This document shows, piece after piece, positions 1-8,271 of a stretch of 64,000 nt of DNA. Made by a program: the position numbers and the translations under genes. The notes beneath the pieces were generated by a model. The model made no database searches. It was not told where the DNA came from and saw only the letters and a list, made by a program, of their open reading frames with translations. This DNA comes from Aquisalimonas sp. 2447 (GTDB lineage: Bacteria > Pseudomonadota > Gammaproteobacteria > Nitrococcales > Aquisalimonadaceae). Where the stretch lies: assembly GCF_012044895.1 (NCBI RefSeq), contig NZ_CP050695.1, positions 3,502,501-3,566,500 of the forward strand, read 5' to 3'. The first letter of the stretch is position 1, and the number at the start of each line of letters is the position of its first letter.

Positions 1-659
1 CGGTAGGCCATGCGGATCTGCTCCGGCGTGGCACTCTCCGCCACGCCCAGCACCCGGAACGGGCTCCGGGGCATGGCACGCACCTCGGTGCTGCCCCGCT
101 GGCCGCGGATGAGCCGTCGCAACTCGCTGTCGTTGAAGCCGAGGCGTCGGGCAATGCGCTGGAGCACGGCGTACTGATGGCCTGACGCCGGCCCGTCCGC
201 CTGAGCCACGGCAACCTGATACTCGAGAAAGGCCTGCAACAGGTCGTCATCCCCCTCGCAGGCGCGGTGCAGTCGCTTCAACACCCAGGCCAGGGGAAAA
301 TCCCGACGCTTGCCTCGCCCGAACAAGGCAATGGCATCGCCCCGCAACTCATCGTCGATCTCCAGAACGCGGAAGACCTCCCGCGCCACCCTGATCTCGG
401 CCTCACTGACACGGCCATCCGCTTTCGCCACATGGCCCAATACCGCGCAGGCGGCGGTGAGATAGTGGCGCTGCTCCGGATCCGGCAATTCATCACGCCA
501 CCGACGACCGGACACCAGCCAGCGGCGCGCGACAATGTCGCCCGCGTACCCGGCCAGCAGTCCCGCCACGGCGCCCGGAGCCCCGAACGCGACGGCGCCG
601 GCGATGGCTCCGGCAAGGCGTCCCGCGGCCCCGGTCAGACGTTCCTGAATCTGTTGCAC
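1..659 (-). CDS. djlA: DjlA-type membrane J-domain co-chaperone (3' end outside window)
   Basis: Co-chaperone that would recruit DnaK to the inner membrane. The start is a GTG at 657-659 preceded by AGGGAG. The 219 visible codons give a Gly/Ala-rich hydrophobic N-terminal segment (about residues 10-40), a TerB-like helical domain (about 64-185, with VAKADGRVSEAEI), a linker, and the first helices of a J domain (FRVLGVAESATPEQIRMAY). The window ends before the HPD motif would appear. The order membrane segment, TerB, J is that of DjlA. Because the start is GTG and the gene runs off the edge it is easy to miss; the ATG ORFs on either strand here are shadows. Gene identity is secure; the J domain cannot be verified in full. 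Confidence 0.85.
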   Translation of the reverse strand, partial: MQQIQERLTGAAGRLAGAIAGAVAFGAPGAVAGLLAGYAGDIVARRWLVSGRRWRDELPDPEQRHYLTAACAVLGHVAKADGRVSEAEIRVAREVFRVLEIDDELRGDAIALFGRGKRRDFPLAWVLKRLHRACEGDDDLLQAFLEYQVAVAQADGPASGHQYAVLQRIARRLGFNDSELRRLIRGQRGSTEVRAMPRSPFRVLGVAESATPEQIRMAY

Positions 660-720
660 GGGTCTCCCTGTGATGACAGCCAAAGGATCCTGACCCGAGA
701 GCCCGTGGAAGCCAGCACGG

Positions 721-1470
721 TCAGTGCTCCGGCATGGACACGGCCCGGGGCTCCACGACGCCCAGCGCCACCGCGCGCGCCACGGCCTGCTGCCGGGTAC
801 TGGCGCCAAGCTTGCCCACGGCGTTGCTGAGATGAAAGACCACGGTCCGCTCGGCAATACCGAGGCGCAATGCGATTGCCGGCGCACTGCACCCCTCGGC
901 GCACCATAGCAGGCACTCTCGCTCACGGGGCGTGAGCCCTGCCGAGGGATCCGCGCAGACCATGCGTGAGGCGGCATCCTTGAGCCAGGCGCCAGCAAGC
1001 ATGGCTTGCGGCGCAATGCCTCGAAGCCGCGAATGGGTCTCACGGTCGTCGCGCCCGGTGCCCAACGACAGGATCGCAAACTCGCCCTGCACACCTCGAA
1101 AGCCGCAGCTCACACCGTTGCGCAGGCCGAGGGCACGAATCGCTTCCACGTAGCGCGCCGGGGCCGTACCACGCCTGGCCCGGGCGAACGCCTCGTGCCA
1201 GAACACCGGCGCCGCCTGCTCGTAGCACTGCAACAGCACCGGATCCGTGTGCAAGCCGTCCATGCGCTCATAGAGTGCCCGAAACCCCTGGGGATAGTCG
1301 TCCATCACGATCAGATCGGGATCCACGAACGAGGTGGGCAGGCGCAAGCCAAGGCAGTAGTAGTCCAGTGACAGGGCCTCCCGGACCCGCTTGCAGGCAG
1401 CCCCGAGCTCTCCCAGTGTCTCCATCCGGCCCGATTCCCTGCGCAGCGCTGCAAGCCACCCACTTTCCAT
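721..1470 (-). CDS. LuxR-family regulator with autoinducer-binding domain (LuxR solo)
   Basis: A 249-residue transcription factor with an N-terminal autoinducer-binding domain (about residues 15-165) and a C-terminal GerE/LuxR helix-turn-helix (about 178-240, LTPRERECLLWCAEG). Residues that line the acyl-homoserine-lactone pocket in TraR/LuxR are recognisable: Tyr67, Asp76-Pro77, Trp91 and Gly119. The position equivalent to TraR Trp57 is Phe63. No luxI-type synthase lies in the window, so it is a solo (orphan) receptor here. It lies 20 bp downstream of the TetR gene in the same direction and may be co-transcribed. The ligand could be an exogenous or non-AHL molecule; this is inference. Confidence 0.85.
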   Translation of the reverse strand: MESGWLAALRRESGRMETLGELGAACKRVREALSLDYYCLGLRLPTSFVDPDLIVMDDYPQGFRALYERMDGLHTDPVLLQCYEQAAPVFWHEAFARARRGTAPARYVEAIRALGLRNGVSCGFRGVQGEFAILSLGTGRDDRETHSRLRGIAPQAMLAGAWLKDAASRMVCADPSAGLTPRERECLLWCAEGCSAPAIALRLGIAERTVVFHLSNAVGKLGASTRQQAVARAVALGVVEPRAVSMPEH

Positions 1471-1490
1471 ACATGCTTCCCGCCAGTCCG

Positions 1491-2105
1491 TCAGGCACCC
1501 ATTGCTGCGACGGGTTTGCGGGCCACGCGCTCCCGGGGTAACCCGAGTTCGGAACGCAGCTGCTCCACCACACCCTGGAACGTCGTACTGCCACCGACAC
1601 GGGCGACCTGCAGGCCGCCCTGCAGTGCGGTAAGCACGGACAGCGCCTTGCCGGCAGCCGATCCGCTATAGGTCATCACCCCCTGCGCCGCGCCCTCCTC
1701 CAGGGTGCGTGTCATCCACGCCAGCAACTCGCCCAGGAAGACTTCCGTCTCCCGGCGCATGGCCTCCGGAATACCTGCGTGCTCGACACCCACCACACCC
1801 AATGGACACACCTTGCCCTCGCGGAGATAGCGCTCCTCGAGATCACAGAACGCCTCCAGCCGGGCCACCGGGTCCAGCCCCTGCGTGGCGAGCTGATCGG
1901 TCCACCAGGTGAAGTTCGCCCGGTAGCGGCGAATCAGGGCCACGCCCAGGTCCGTCTTGGATGGAAAGTGATAGTGGATAGCGGCATTCTTCACGCCCAG
2001 TTGGGCCGCGATGTGCTGATAGCTGAAACCACCGAAGCCATTACGCTGGAGCAGCTCGCCGGCTGCATCAAGAATGCGCTTGCGGGTGCCTTGCCGCCCT
2101 CTCAA
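1491..2105 (-). CDS. TetR/AcrR-family transcriptional regulator
   Basis: A 204-residue repressor-type protein. The N-terminal TetR helix-turn-helix spans about residues 8-55 (RILDAAGELLQRNGFGGFSY, then the recognition-helix region ending in HYHFPSK). The C-terminal ligand-binding domain is all-helical and not diagnostic. The start is TTG at 2103-2105, supported by GGAGG seven bases upstream. It is transcribed away from the CTAG-bounded repeat and the amine oxidase operon, with the LuxR-type gene immediately downstream. Target genes are unknown; the divergent lipid operon and its own transcription unit are the obvious candidates. Confidence 0.88.
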   Translation of the reverse strand: MRGRQGTRKRILDAAGELLQRNGFGGFSYQHIAAQLGVKNAAIHYHFPSKTDLGVALIRRYRANFTWWTDQLATQGLDPVARLEAFCDLEERYLREGKVCPLGVVGVEHAGIPEAMRRETEVFLGELLAWMTRTLEEGAAQGVMTYSGSAAGKALSVLTALQGGLQVARVGGSTTFQGVVEQLRSELGLPRERVARKPVAAMGA

Positions 2106-2159
2106 GCCGTAACCTCCACGGGATAACTGCCAGTAACTGTAGAGCTACAGGATACGACA

Positions 2160-2350
2160 CTAGTGTCCTGTCCCAGAAGTGCGCTGTATTTTGCCTGACC
2201 TCTGGGCGGCTGAGGCAAGGCCATCGGGCCGAAGGCGTAGCGTCACTACGGCGAGGGCCGATAACGCCGGCTCAGCCGCCCAGAGGCAGGCCCTGCGGGA
2301 GCGCCTGTGCGGCGCTCAAAATACAGCGCACTTCTGGGACAGGACACTAG
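2160..2350. repeat. 191-bp CTAG-bounded inverted-repeat element (MITE-like)
   Basis: Perfect 34-bp terminal inverted repeats (2160-2193 and 2317-2350), beginning CTAGTGTCCTGTCCC on each strand. A second internal pair (CCTCTGGGCGGCTGAG, 2199-2214 against 2271-2286) and a further short pair mean the whole element could fold into one long hairpin. No transposase is encoded. CTAG at both ends may be a palindromic target duplication or part of the element. Related ends occur near 8252, 20105 and 48606. It sits in the TetR/amine oxidase intergenic region. Confidence 0.85.
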
Positions 2351-2432
2351 GCCACCACCGGTCATCGGCGCATCCGGAAGCGCGTTACAGCCGTACTGGA
2401 TACCACGGACCTCAATGCACCCTTTCCGAGGG

Positions 2433-2470
2433 CTGGCATAGCGCCCAAGGTACTGTACAATACTGGTACA
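2433..2470 (+). promoter_or_regulatory. Promoter and 11-bp direct-repeat operator of the amine oxidase operon
   Basis: A -35-like CTGGCA (2433-2438), 17-bp spacer and -10-like TACAAT (2456-2461) precede the operon. TGTACA (2454-2459) and GGTACA (2465-2470) form a direct repeat exactly 11 bp apart, covering the -10 and the start region. The same arrangement occurs upstream of the chalcone-isomerase-like gene at 28243-28259. Repeats of this period recall operators of CarH/LitR-type MerR regulators, as I remember them; no such regulator is in the window. Confidence 0.5.
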
Positions 2471-2489
2471 ACTATTGAATGGAATAAAC

Positions 2490-3809
2490 ATGAACGGATC
2501 CCGTATTGCGGTTGTCGGTGGTGGCATCAGCGGTCTCGGCGCGGCCTGGCTGTTGAGTCGTCGCCACAGTGTCACGCTGTTCGAAGGCAACGATTACGTG
2601 GGCGGCCACAGCCGCACGCGGGACGTACCCGGCCGCGATGGCCCGGTGCCGGTGGATACCGGCTTCATCGTGTATAACGAACGCAACTACCCACACCTGA
2701 GCAGCCTGTTCCGTCAGCTGGACGTGCCCACCCGGGACAGTGACATGTCTTTCGCCTTCCGCTCCGCCGACGGCGGACTGGAATGGGCCGGCGACAGCGT
2801 GAACAAGCTCTTCGCCCAGCGGCGCAATCTGTTGAGCCCCTCGTTCCTGCGCATGGTGGGCGACATCCTGCGGTTCAATCGGCGGGCCCGTCGGTTCCTG
2901 GCGGATGACAGCACCGGCGAGCCGTCCCTGGGCGAGTTTCTGGACGCCATGAACGCCTCCAGTGAGCTGCGGCAGCAATACCTTCTGCCCATGGCCGCGG
3001 CCATCTGGTCCTGCCCACCCCAGGACATGCTTGCCTTCCCGGCGCGACGCTTCCTGCAGTTCTTCCACAACCACGGCCTGCTGGACGTGGCCAACCGCCC
3101 GCAGTGGCGCACGGTAGCCGGTGGCGCGCGGGAATACGTGCGGCGCATGCTCCCCGGCATCACCGGCGGCTACCACACCCGCACGCCGGTACGGCGGATC
3201 AGCCGGGTCAAGGAGGGCGTGGAACTGTTCGGCGATGATGGCCTCCTCGGTCGCTTCGACCAGGTGGTCGTCGGTGCTCACGCCGACCAGACACTGGCCA
3301 TGCTCGAGCAGCCCAGCTACTGGGAAGAGCGCCTGCTGTCCGCCTTCCGCTATCAGGAGAATATCGGCTGGCTGCACAGTGATCCGCAGCTCATGCCCCG
3401 GCTTCGCCGCGTCTGGGCAAGCTGGAATTACCAGGCTGGCGCCCAGCAGCAGCCGGCATCGGTGACATACTGGATGAACCGGCTGCAGGGCCTGGACGGC
3501 GTCGGCGACGTTTTCGTCAGCCTGAACCCCGAGTCGCCCCCCGACGAGAGCCTTGTCTACGAGCGCGCAGTCTACGATCACCCGGTCTTTGATGGCGCGG
3601 CGGTGCGCGCTCAGGGCATGATGGAGCAGATTCAGGGGCGGGACCGCATCTGGTTCTGTGGCAGCTATCTGGGCTATGGTTTCCATGAGGATGGCCTGCG
3701 CTCGGCGGTCAACGTCGCCGGGCGACTCGGGGTGCGGCCGGCGTGGCTTGACCCCGAACCGGTGACACAGGGCGGGTTATTCGGTTCGCCCATCGTTGCA
3801 ACGGGGTAG
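2490..3809 (+). CDS. FAD-dependent amine oxidase/desaturase-family oxidoreductase
   Basis: A 439-residue flavoprotein. The N-terminal Rossmann motif VVGGGISGLGAAWLLS (residues 8-23) and the following FEGNDYVGGHSRT segment are the FAD-binding signature of the amine oxidase/phytoene desaturase superfamily; the C-terminal FCGSYLGYGFHEDGLRSA closes the FAD site. The ATG at 2490 is preferred over an upstream in-frame TTG at 2475 because the promoter and operator end just before it. It is first in an operon with a DUF1365 protein, a cyclopropane synthase-like methyltransferase and a carrier. In Rhodobacter and Pseudomonas related clusters belong to light or singlet-oxygen responses and are linked to modified membrane fatty acids (recalled knowledge). 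The substrate is unproven, possibly an unsaturated or methylated acyl chain. Confidence 0.85.
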   Translation: MNGSRIAVVGGGISGLGAAWLLSRRHSVTLFEGNDYVGGHSRTRDVPGRDGPVPVDTGFIVYNERNYPHLSSLFRQLDVPTRDSDMSFAFRSADGGLEWAGDSVNKLFAQRRNLLSPSFLRMVGDILRFNRRARRFLADDSTGEPSLGEFLDAMNASSELRQQYLLPMAAAIWSCPPQDMLAFPARRFLQFFHNHGLLDVANRPQWRTVAGGAREYVRRMLPGITGGYHTRTPVRRISRVKEGVELFGDDGLLGRFDQVVVGAHADQTLAMLEQPSYWEERLLSAFRYQENIGWLHSDPQLMPRLRRVWASWNYQAGAQQQPASVTYWMNRLQGLDGVGDVFVSLNPESPPDESLVYERAVYDHPVFDGAAVRAQGMMEQIQGRDRIWFCGSYLGYGFHEDGLRSAVNVAGRLGVRPAWLDPEPVTQGGLFGSPIVATG

Positions 3810-3817
3810 GAACGACC

Positions 3818-4591
3818 ATGAACGACGCCACGGAACAGGCTGCCCTGTACACCGGATCAGTGATGCACCGTCGCCATGGCGCCCATCCGCTGCGCTTTCG
3901 CTACCGGCTGTTCAGCCTGCTGCTGGACCTGGATGCCATCGACACCACGGCAAAGCGGCTGCGCCTGTTCTCCCGCAACAGGTTCAATCTGTTCAGCTTT
4001 TACGACCGCGACCACGGCCCGAAGGACGGCTCACCGTTGCGCCCCTGGATCGACGACGTGCTTGCCCGCGCCGGCATAGTGCTGGAAGGCGGGCGAGTGA
4101 AGCTGTTGTGCATGCCCCGGGTGCTGGGCTACGGCTTCAACCCGCTGAGCCTGTGGTACTGCTACCACGCTGACGGCATGTTGCGGGCCGTCCTCTGTGA
4201 GGTGCGCAACACCTTCGGCGAGTGGCACGGCTACCTGCTGCACCGACACGGCAGGGCCCTGACTGCCCCGCTCCGCTCCCGGGCCACGAAAGTCTTCCAC
4301 GTATCCCCGTTCTTCCCCGTCTCGGGGGAGTATCGATTCCGGCTACTGCCGGCGGGTGACACCTTCGTGACCGCCATCCAGTACCTAGACGGTGGCCAGC
4401 TGCAGCTAACGGCCGTCCAGCACGGCCAGCGCCGCCCACTCAACGACAGCGAGCTGTTGCGTGCGGGCTGGCGCTACCCATTCATGACCCTGTGGGTCAT
4501 GATCTCAATCCACTGGCAGGCGCTGAAGCTCTGGCGACGCGGTGCCAGCTTTCACCGCAAACCTTCTCCACCGCAGGAGGACGTCACCTGA
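3818..4591 (+). CDS. DUF1365 family protein
   Basis: A 257-residue protein of the DUF1365 family, recognised from its N-terminal motif (SVMHRRHGAHPLRFRYRLF), LFSFYDRDHGPKDG, and the central GYGFNPLSLWYCY (about residues 107-119). The biochemical function is not established. The family is almost always next to an FAD amine oxidase and a cyclopropane synthase, as here: it starts 9 bp after the oxidase and its stop overlaps the methyltransferase start (TGATG). That points to a step in, or scaffold for, fatty-acyl modification. No signal peptide or clear transmembrane helix. Confidence 0.85.
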   Translation: MNDATEQAALYTGSVMHRRHGAHPLRFRYRLFSLLLDLDAIDTTAKRLRLFSRNRFNLFSFYDRDHGPKDGSPLRPWIDDVLARAGIVLEGGRVKLLCMPRVLGYGFNPLSLWYCYHADGMLRAVLCEVRNTFGEWHGYLLHRHGRALTAPLRSRATKVFHVSPFFPVSGEYRFRLLPAGDTFVTAIQYLDGGQLQLTAVQHGQRRPLNDSELLRAGWRYPFMTLWVMISIHWQALKLWRRGASFHRKPSPPQEDVT

Positions 4592-5832
4592 TGACGTGGG
4601 AAAAGTCCATGGCGCAGTCCGGCTCCGGCCTGTCCGGTTTCACCGGGCGCTACTTTGCCCGGGTCCTGGGCCGACTGCAGCACGGCACGCTGGACGTGGA
4701 GTTTCCCGACGGCGGCCAACAGCGCTTCTGCGGCGACGACAGCGCCCATGCGGATCTGCGCGTCCAGCGCCCGTGGCGGCTGCTGTGGCGGCTGCTCTCC
4801 CAGGGCCATCTGGGCATGGCCGAAGGGTATCTGGCCGGCGACTGGGACACGGGTGACCTGTCGGCACTGTTGCAGCTGATGTTCATGAACGAGGCAGCGC
4901 TGGCCCGGGCATCGCGCCCCAGCACCATCACCACGACCCTGGGGCGTCTGCGCCATCGCCTGCGCAGCAACACGCCCCGGGGTAGCCGGCGCAACATTGC
5001 CGCGCACTACGACCTTGGCAACGCTTTCTACAGTCAGTGGCTGGACCCCAGCATGACCTACTCCAGCGCCCTGTTCGGTGAAGCCGAAACGCCGGAGACG
5101 GACCGTTGGCCGCTGGAGAAGGCGCAGGAGCAGAAGTACCGCCGCATGCTGTCGCTGCTGGAGGCGCGACCGGGGGACCACATCCTGGAGATCGGCTGTG
5201 GCTGGGGCGGATTCGGCCGCGAAGCAGCGGCACAGGGGCACCGGGTCACCGGACTGACCCTCTCCCGGGAACAGCTTCAGTGGGCCCGGGAGGCCGCCGG
5301 TAACACCGGCCTGGACGGCTCGGTGGACTACGTGTTCCGGGACTACCGGAACGAGACGCAACAGTACGATCACGTCGCCTCCATCGAGATGTTCGAGGCC
5401 GTGGGCGAGCAATACTGGCCGGCCTACTTCCGGCAACTGGCCCACTGCCTGAAGCCCGGTGGGCGCGCTGCCCTGCAGGTGATCACCATCGATGAAGCCG
5501 CCTTCGCCACCTACCGGCGCAACCCGGATTTCATCCAGCTCTACATTTTCCCCGGCGGCATGTTGCCCACGACCCGGCACCTGACCGAACTGGCCAACGA
5601 TGCCGGCCTGACCCTGCGGCACATGGATGCCTTCGGCCTCCACTACGCCGAGACGCTGCGGCTTTGGCATGAACGCTTCCTGGCCTGCTGGTCGGGCATC
5701 AAGGCACTCGGCTACGACGACCACTTCATGCGCATGTGGCGGTACTACCTGAGCTACTGCGAGGTGGGCTTCCGCATGGGCCGCATCAACCTGATGCAGC
5801 TCGCCCTGGAACGCCCGGAGGCGCCGGCTTGA
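4591..5832 (+). CDS. cfa: Cyclopropane-fatty-acyl-phospholipid synthase-family methyltransferase
   Basis: SAM-dependent enzyme of the CFAS family, which adds a methylene (or, in relatives, a methyl) to the double bond of acyl chains in membrane phospholipids. The 413-residue reading starts at the ATG at 4591, overlapping the DUF1365 stop and preceded by AGGAGG; longer readings lack a ribosome site. Seen: the RNIAAHYDLGNAFYSQWLD and MTYSSALF substrate-region motifs, SAM motif I EIGCGWGGFG (200-209), and a family-typical C terminus (MRMWRYYLSYCEVGFRMG). Its position between DUF1365 and a carrier indicates a specialised paralogue; furan- or methyl-branched fatty acid synthesis is as possible as plain cyclopropanation. 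Confidence 0.9.
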   Translation: MTWEKSMAQSGSGLSGFTGRYFARVLGRLQHGTLDVEFPDGGQQRFCGDDSAHADLRVQRPWRLLWRLLSQGHLGMAEGYLAGDWDTGDLSALLQLMFMNEAALARASRPSTITTTLGRLRHRLRSNTPRGSRRNIAAHYDLGNAFYSQWLDPSMTYSSALFGEAETPETDRWPLEKAQEQKYRRMLSLLEARPGDHILEIGCGWGGFGREAAAQGHRVTGLTLSREQLQWAREAAGNTGLDGSVDYVFRDYRNETQQYDHVASIEMFEAVGEQYWPAYFRQLAHCLKPGGRAALQVITIDEAAFATYRRNPDFIQLYIFPGGMLPTTRHLTELANDAGLTLRHMDAFGLHYAETLRLWHERFLACWSGIKALGYDDHFMRMWRYYLSYCEVGFRMGRINLMQLALERPEAPA

Positions 5833-7142
5833 GACCCATCTCCCGCAGCCGGGTGCTGCTCTACGGGCTGCCCGGCCTGCCCCTGGCCATCCTCGGCATT
5901 CCCCTCTACGTCTACCTGCCGCCGTTCTACGCGGAGCAGCTCGGCGTCGGTGCCGTGGGCGCGCTGCTGCTGGCCGCGCGCCTCTGGGACGTGGTCACCG
6001 ACCCGGTGGTGGGTGGTCTGGGCGACCGTCTACGGGTGGGGTTCGGGCGCCGCAAGACGCTGATTCTCATCGGTGTGCCGTTCCTCATGTTCGGAGTGGA
6101 TCAGCTGTTTCGGCCACCGGGCGACGCCGGCATGCAGCACCTGCTGCTGTGGAGTTTCATCACCTATCTCGCCTGGACCGTGGTGGCGCTGCCCTACATG
6201 GCGTGGGGTGCGGAGCTGAGCCGGGATTACCACCAGCGCTCCAGCATCACCGGCAGCCGCGAGGGCTTCGTGCTGGCGGGCATGCTCATCGCCATCGTCC
6301 TGCCCGCCATCACCCTCACCGACCCCGAGGCCTCGGCCGGCGCCGCCCTGGAGCAGCTGGCGTGGCTGCTGTGGCTGACGCTCCCGGCAACGGTGCTGAT
6401 CACCCTGATCGCGGTACCGGAGCCGCGCCACGTGCTGCCCGCCGTGCCCTGGCGAGAAGGAGTCCGGCTGCTGCGGGAGAATCGCCCGTTCTTCCGGCTG
6501 CTCATTGCCTACATCATGAACGGCCTGGCCAACGCCCTGCCAGCCACACTGTTCCTGCTGTTCGCGGACCACGTGCTGCAGGCGGAGGGCCAGGCGGGCA
6601 TCATGCTGGTGGTGTACTTCCTGGCCGGGCTGGGTGGCATCCCCCTGTGGTTGTGGCTGGCGCGCCGCATTGGCAAGCACCGGACGTGGGCGTTGTCCAT
6701 GCTCTGGGCGGCGGGGATCTTCGCCTGGGTTCCCCTGCTGGGGCCGGGGGACGCGTGGCTGTTCATCATCATCTGCCTGCTCTCGGGGCTCAGCCTGGGC
6801 ATCGACATGGCCCTGCCCTCATCCATGCAGGCAGACCTGGTGGACCTGGACACCGCCCGCGGCGGCGGCCAGCGTACGGGGCTCTACTTCGGCCTCTGGG
6901 GCATGGCCACGAAACTGGCCCTGGCCCTGGCGGTGGGGCTTGCCTATCCGCTGCTGGCGCTGGCGGGTTTCGAGGCGGGCAGCAGTGACCCGGACGGTGT
7001 CTGGGCATTGTCCTTGCTGTACGGGCTGGCACCGATCCCGTTCAAGCTGGCGGCGGTGTGGCTGGTGTGGCACTTCCCGGTGGACCAGACGGTGCAGCAC
7101 CGCACCGTGGAGGACGTGGAGGCCCGCGAGCAGCACGCCTGA
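5829..7142 (+). CDS. MFS transporter, GPH (melibiose-like) family
   Basis: A 437-residue, 12-helix integral membrane carrier of the glycoside-pentoside-hexuronide branch of MFS, recognised from the early DVVTDPVVGGLGDR loop and the WTVVALPYMAWGAELS segment. The likely start is TTG at 5829, overlapping the cfa stop (TTGA) with GGAGG eight bases upstream; an extended reading further upstream would run inside cfa. It is last in the amine oxidase/DUF1365/cfa operon. Carriers of this type recur in these clusters, so a lipid-related or flavin-linked cargo is more plausible than a sugar, but that is inference. Confidence 0.83.
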   Translation: MRPISRSRVLLYGLPGLPLAILGIPLYVYLPPFYAEQLGVGAVGALLLAARLWDVVTDPVVGGLGDRLRVGFGRRKTLILIGVPFLMFGVDQLFRPPGDAGMQHLLLWSFITYLAWTVVALPYMAWGAELSRDYHQRSSITGSREGFVLAGMLIAIVLPAITLTDPEASAGAALEQLAWLLWLTLPATVLITLIAVPEPRHVLPAVPWREGVRLLRENRPFFRLLIAYIMNGLANALPATLFLLFADHVLQAEGQAGIMLVVYFLAGLGGIPLWLWLARRIGKHRTWALSMLWAAGIFAWVPLLGPGDAWLFIIICLLSGLSLGIDMALPSSMQADLVDLDTARGGGQRTGLYFGLWGMATKLALALAVGLAYPLLALAGFEAGSSDPDGVWALSLLYGLAPIPFKLAAVWLVWHFPVDQTVQHRTVEDVEAREQHA

Positions 7143-7247
7143 CGGTTCCGGTTGGCCACGCGGGGCTGTACGCTGCACGCAATCCCCGGTCCGGCGTTGC
7201 GTCGCCGCCTGGCCGGGGCAGCACTGCCATCACCCCCGGGAGGAGGC

Positions 7248-8255
7248 ATGGAGTTCATCTACGACTTCGGGCTGTTTCTCAGCAAGGCGGTCACGCTGGT
7301 GATCGCGGTTCTGGTCGTGGCGGCGGGCATTGCCGCCCTGGCCGGTCGCGACCGCGAGCAGGGCCGCGAATCCCTGCGGGTGCGCAAGCTCAACCACCGC
7401 TACCGGGACATGCGGCGCACCCTGAATCACGCCATCCTGGACCGCAAGGTGCTGCGCCGACTGAAGCGGTCCGAGAAGACGGACAGGAAACAGCGGAAAA
7501 AGCAGCAGGCCGCGGACGATACCGATCCCGGTCGCGTCTATGTGCTGCGGTTCGAGGGTGACATCCGCGCCTCGCGGGTGGAGAACCTGCGCGAGGAGGT
7601 CACCGCGGTGCTCACCCTGGCACGGCCGGAAAAAGATGAAGTCATCCTCTGCCTGGAAAGTCCCGGCGGCCTGGTGCACAGCTACGGGCTGGCGGCGTCC
7701 CAACTGGCGCGGCTGCGGGAGCGTGGCATTACCCTCACCGCGGCGGTGGACCGCGTGGCCGCCAGTGGCGGCTATCTCATGGCCTGCGTGGCCGATCGCA
7801 TCGTCGCCGCACCGTTCGCCGTGCTGGGCTCCATCGGCGTCGTCGCCCAGCTGCCGAACTTTCACCGCTTCCTCAAACGCCACGATGTCGACGTGGAGCT
7901 TCACACCGCCGGCGAGCACAAGCGCACCATCACCACCCTGGGCGAGAACACCCACGCCGGCCGCCGCAAGTTCCAGCACGAACTCGAGGAAACCCATGGT
8001 TTGTTCAAGCGCTTCGTCCACCGCTACCGGCCGTCACTGGAGCTGGACCGGGTCGCCAACGGCGATCACTGGTACGGCGAGCAGGCCATCGAGCTGAACC
8101 TGGTGGACGCCCTGCAGACCAGCGATGATCTGCTCATGGCCAAGGCCGAGGAGGCGGACGTATTCGAGGTCACCTACCGGCGCAAGCAGCCCATGAGCAA
8201 GCGCATCACCCTGGGCATCGAGACGGTGCTGGAGCGGGTGTTGCGGGGACACTAG
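7248..8255 (+). CDS. sohB: SohB-type inner-membrane serine protease
   Basis: A 335-residue S49-family signal-peptide-peptidase-like protease. An N-terminal membrane helix (about residues 10-30) is followed by a basic, coiled linker and the protease fold. The expected catalytic dyad is Ser173 in AASGGYLMAC and Lys225 in GEHKRTIT. The ATG at 7248 has an ideal AGGAGG. The gene stands 105 bp after the lipid operon and converges with the Sel1-repeat gene. Its TAG stop (8253-8255) is part of a CTAG-bounded repeat end. Likely role: degradation of membrane or periplasmic peptides. Confidence 0.93.
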   Translation: MEFIYDFGLFLSKAVTLVIAVLVVAAGIAALAGRDREQGRESLRVRKLNHRYRDMRRTLNHAILDRKVLRRLKRSEKTDRKQRKKQQAADDTDPGRVYVLRFEGDIRASRVENLREEVTAVLTLARPEKDEVILCLESPGGLVHSYGLAASQLARLRERGITLTAAVDRVAASGGYLMACVADRIVAAPFAVLGSIGVVAQLPNFHRFLKRHDVDVELHTAGEHKRTITTLGENTHAGRRKFQHELEETHGLFKRFVHRYRPSLELDRVANGDHWYGEQAIELNLVDALQTSDDLLMAKAEEADVFEVTYRRKQPMSKRITLGIETVLERVLRGH

Positions 8256-8267
8256 TGTCCCGTCCCG
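8246..8267. repeat. CTAG-family repeat end with 16-bp palindrome
   Basis: GGGACACTAGTGTCCC (8246-8261) is a perfect palindrome centred on CTAG. The half from 8252 onward, CTAGTGTCCCGTCCCG, matches the end of the 191-bp element at 2160 with one change. It supplies the TAG stop of sohB and lies between convergent genes. Confidence 0.65.
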
Positions 8268-8271
8268 CAGC

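Larger units (their letters stand above)
2106..2489. other. Intergenic region between the TetR gene and the amine oxidase operon
   Basis: A 384-bp stretch without a credible gene. It contains the 191-bp hairpin element (2160-2350) and, at its right end, the promoter and direct-repeat operator of the amine oxidase operon. The short ORFs inside it consist mostly of the arms of the inverted repeat and show no protein-like composition. Confidence 0.8.

Noticed and set aside
2430-2446. TGGCATAGCGCCC as a second sigma-54 promoter
   Set aside because: Shares the -24 half with 47346 but lacks the invariant GC at -12; a sigma-70 promoter overlaps it.
2472-3686. 404-codon antisense ORF over the amine oxidase
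   Set aside because: Complement of a real flavoprotein; no recognisable domain or ribosome site.
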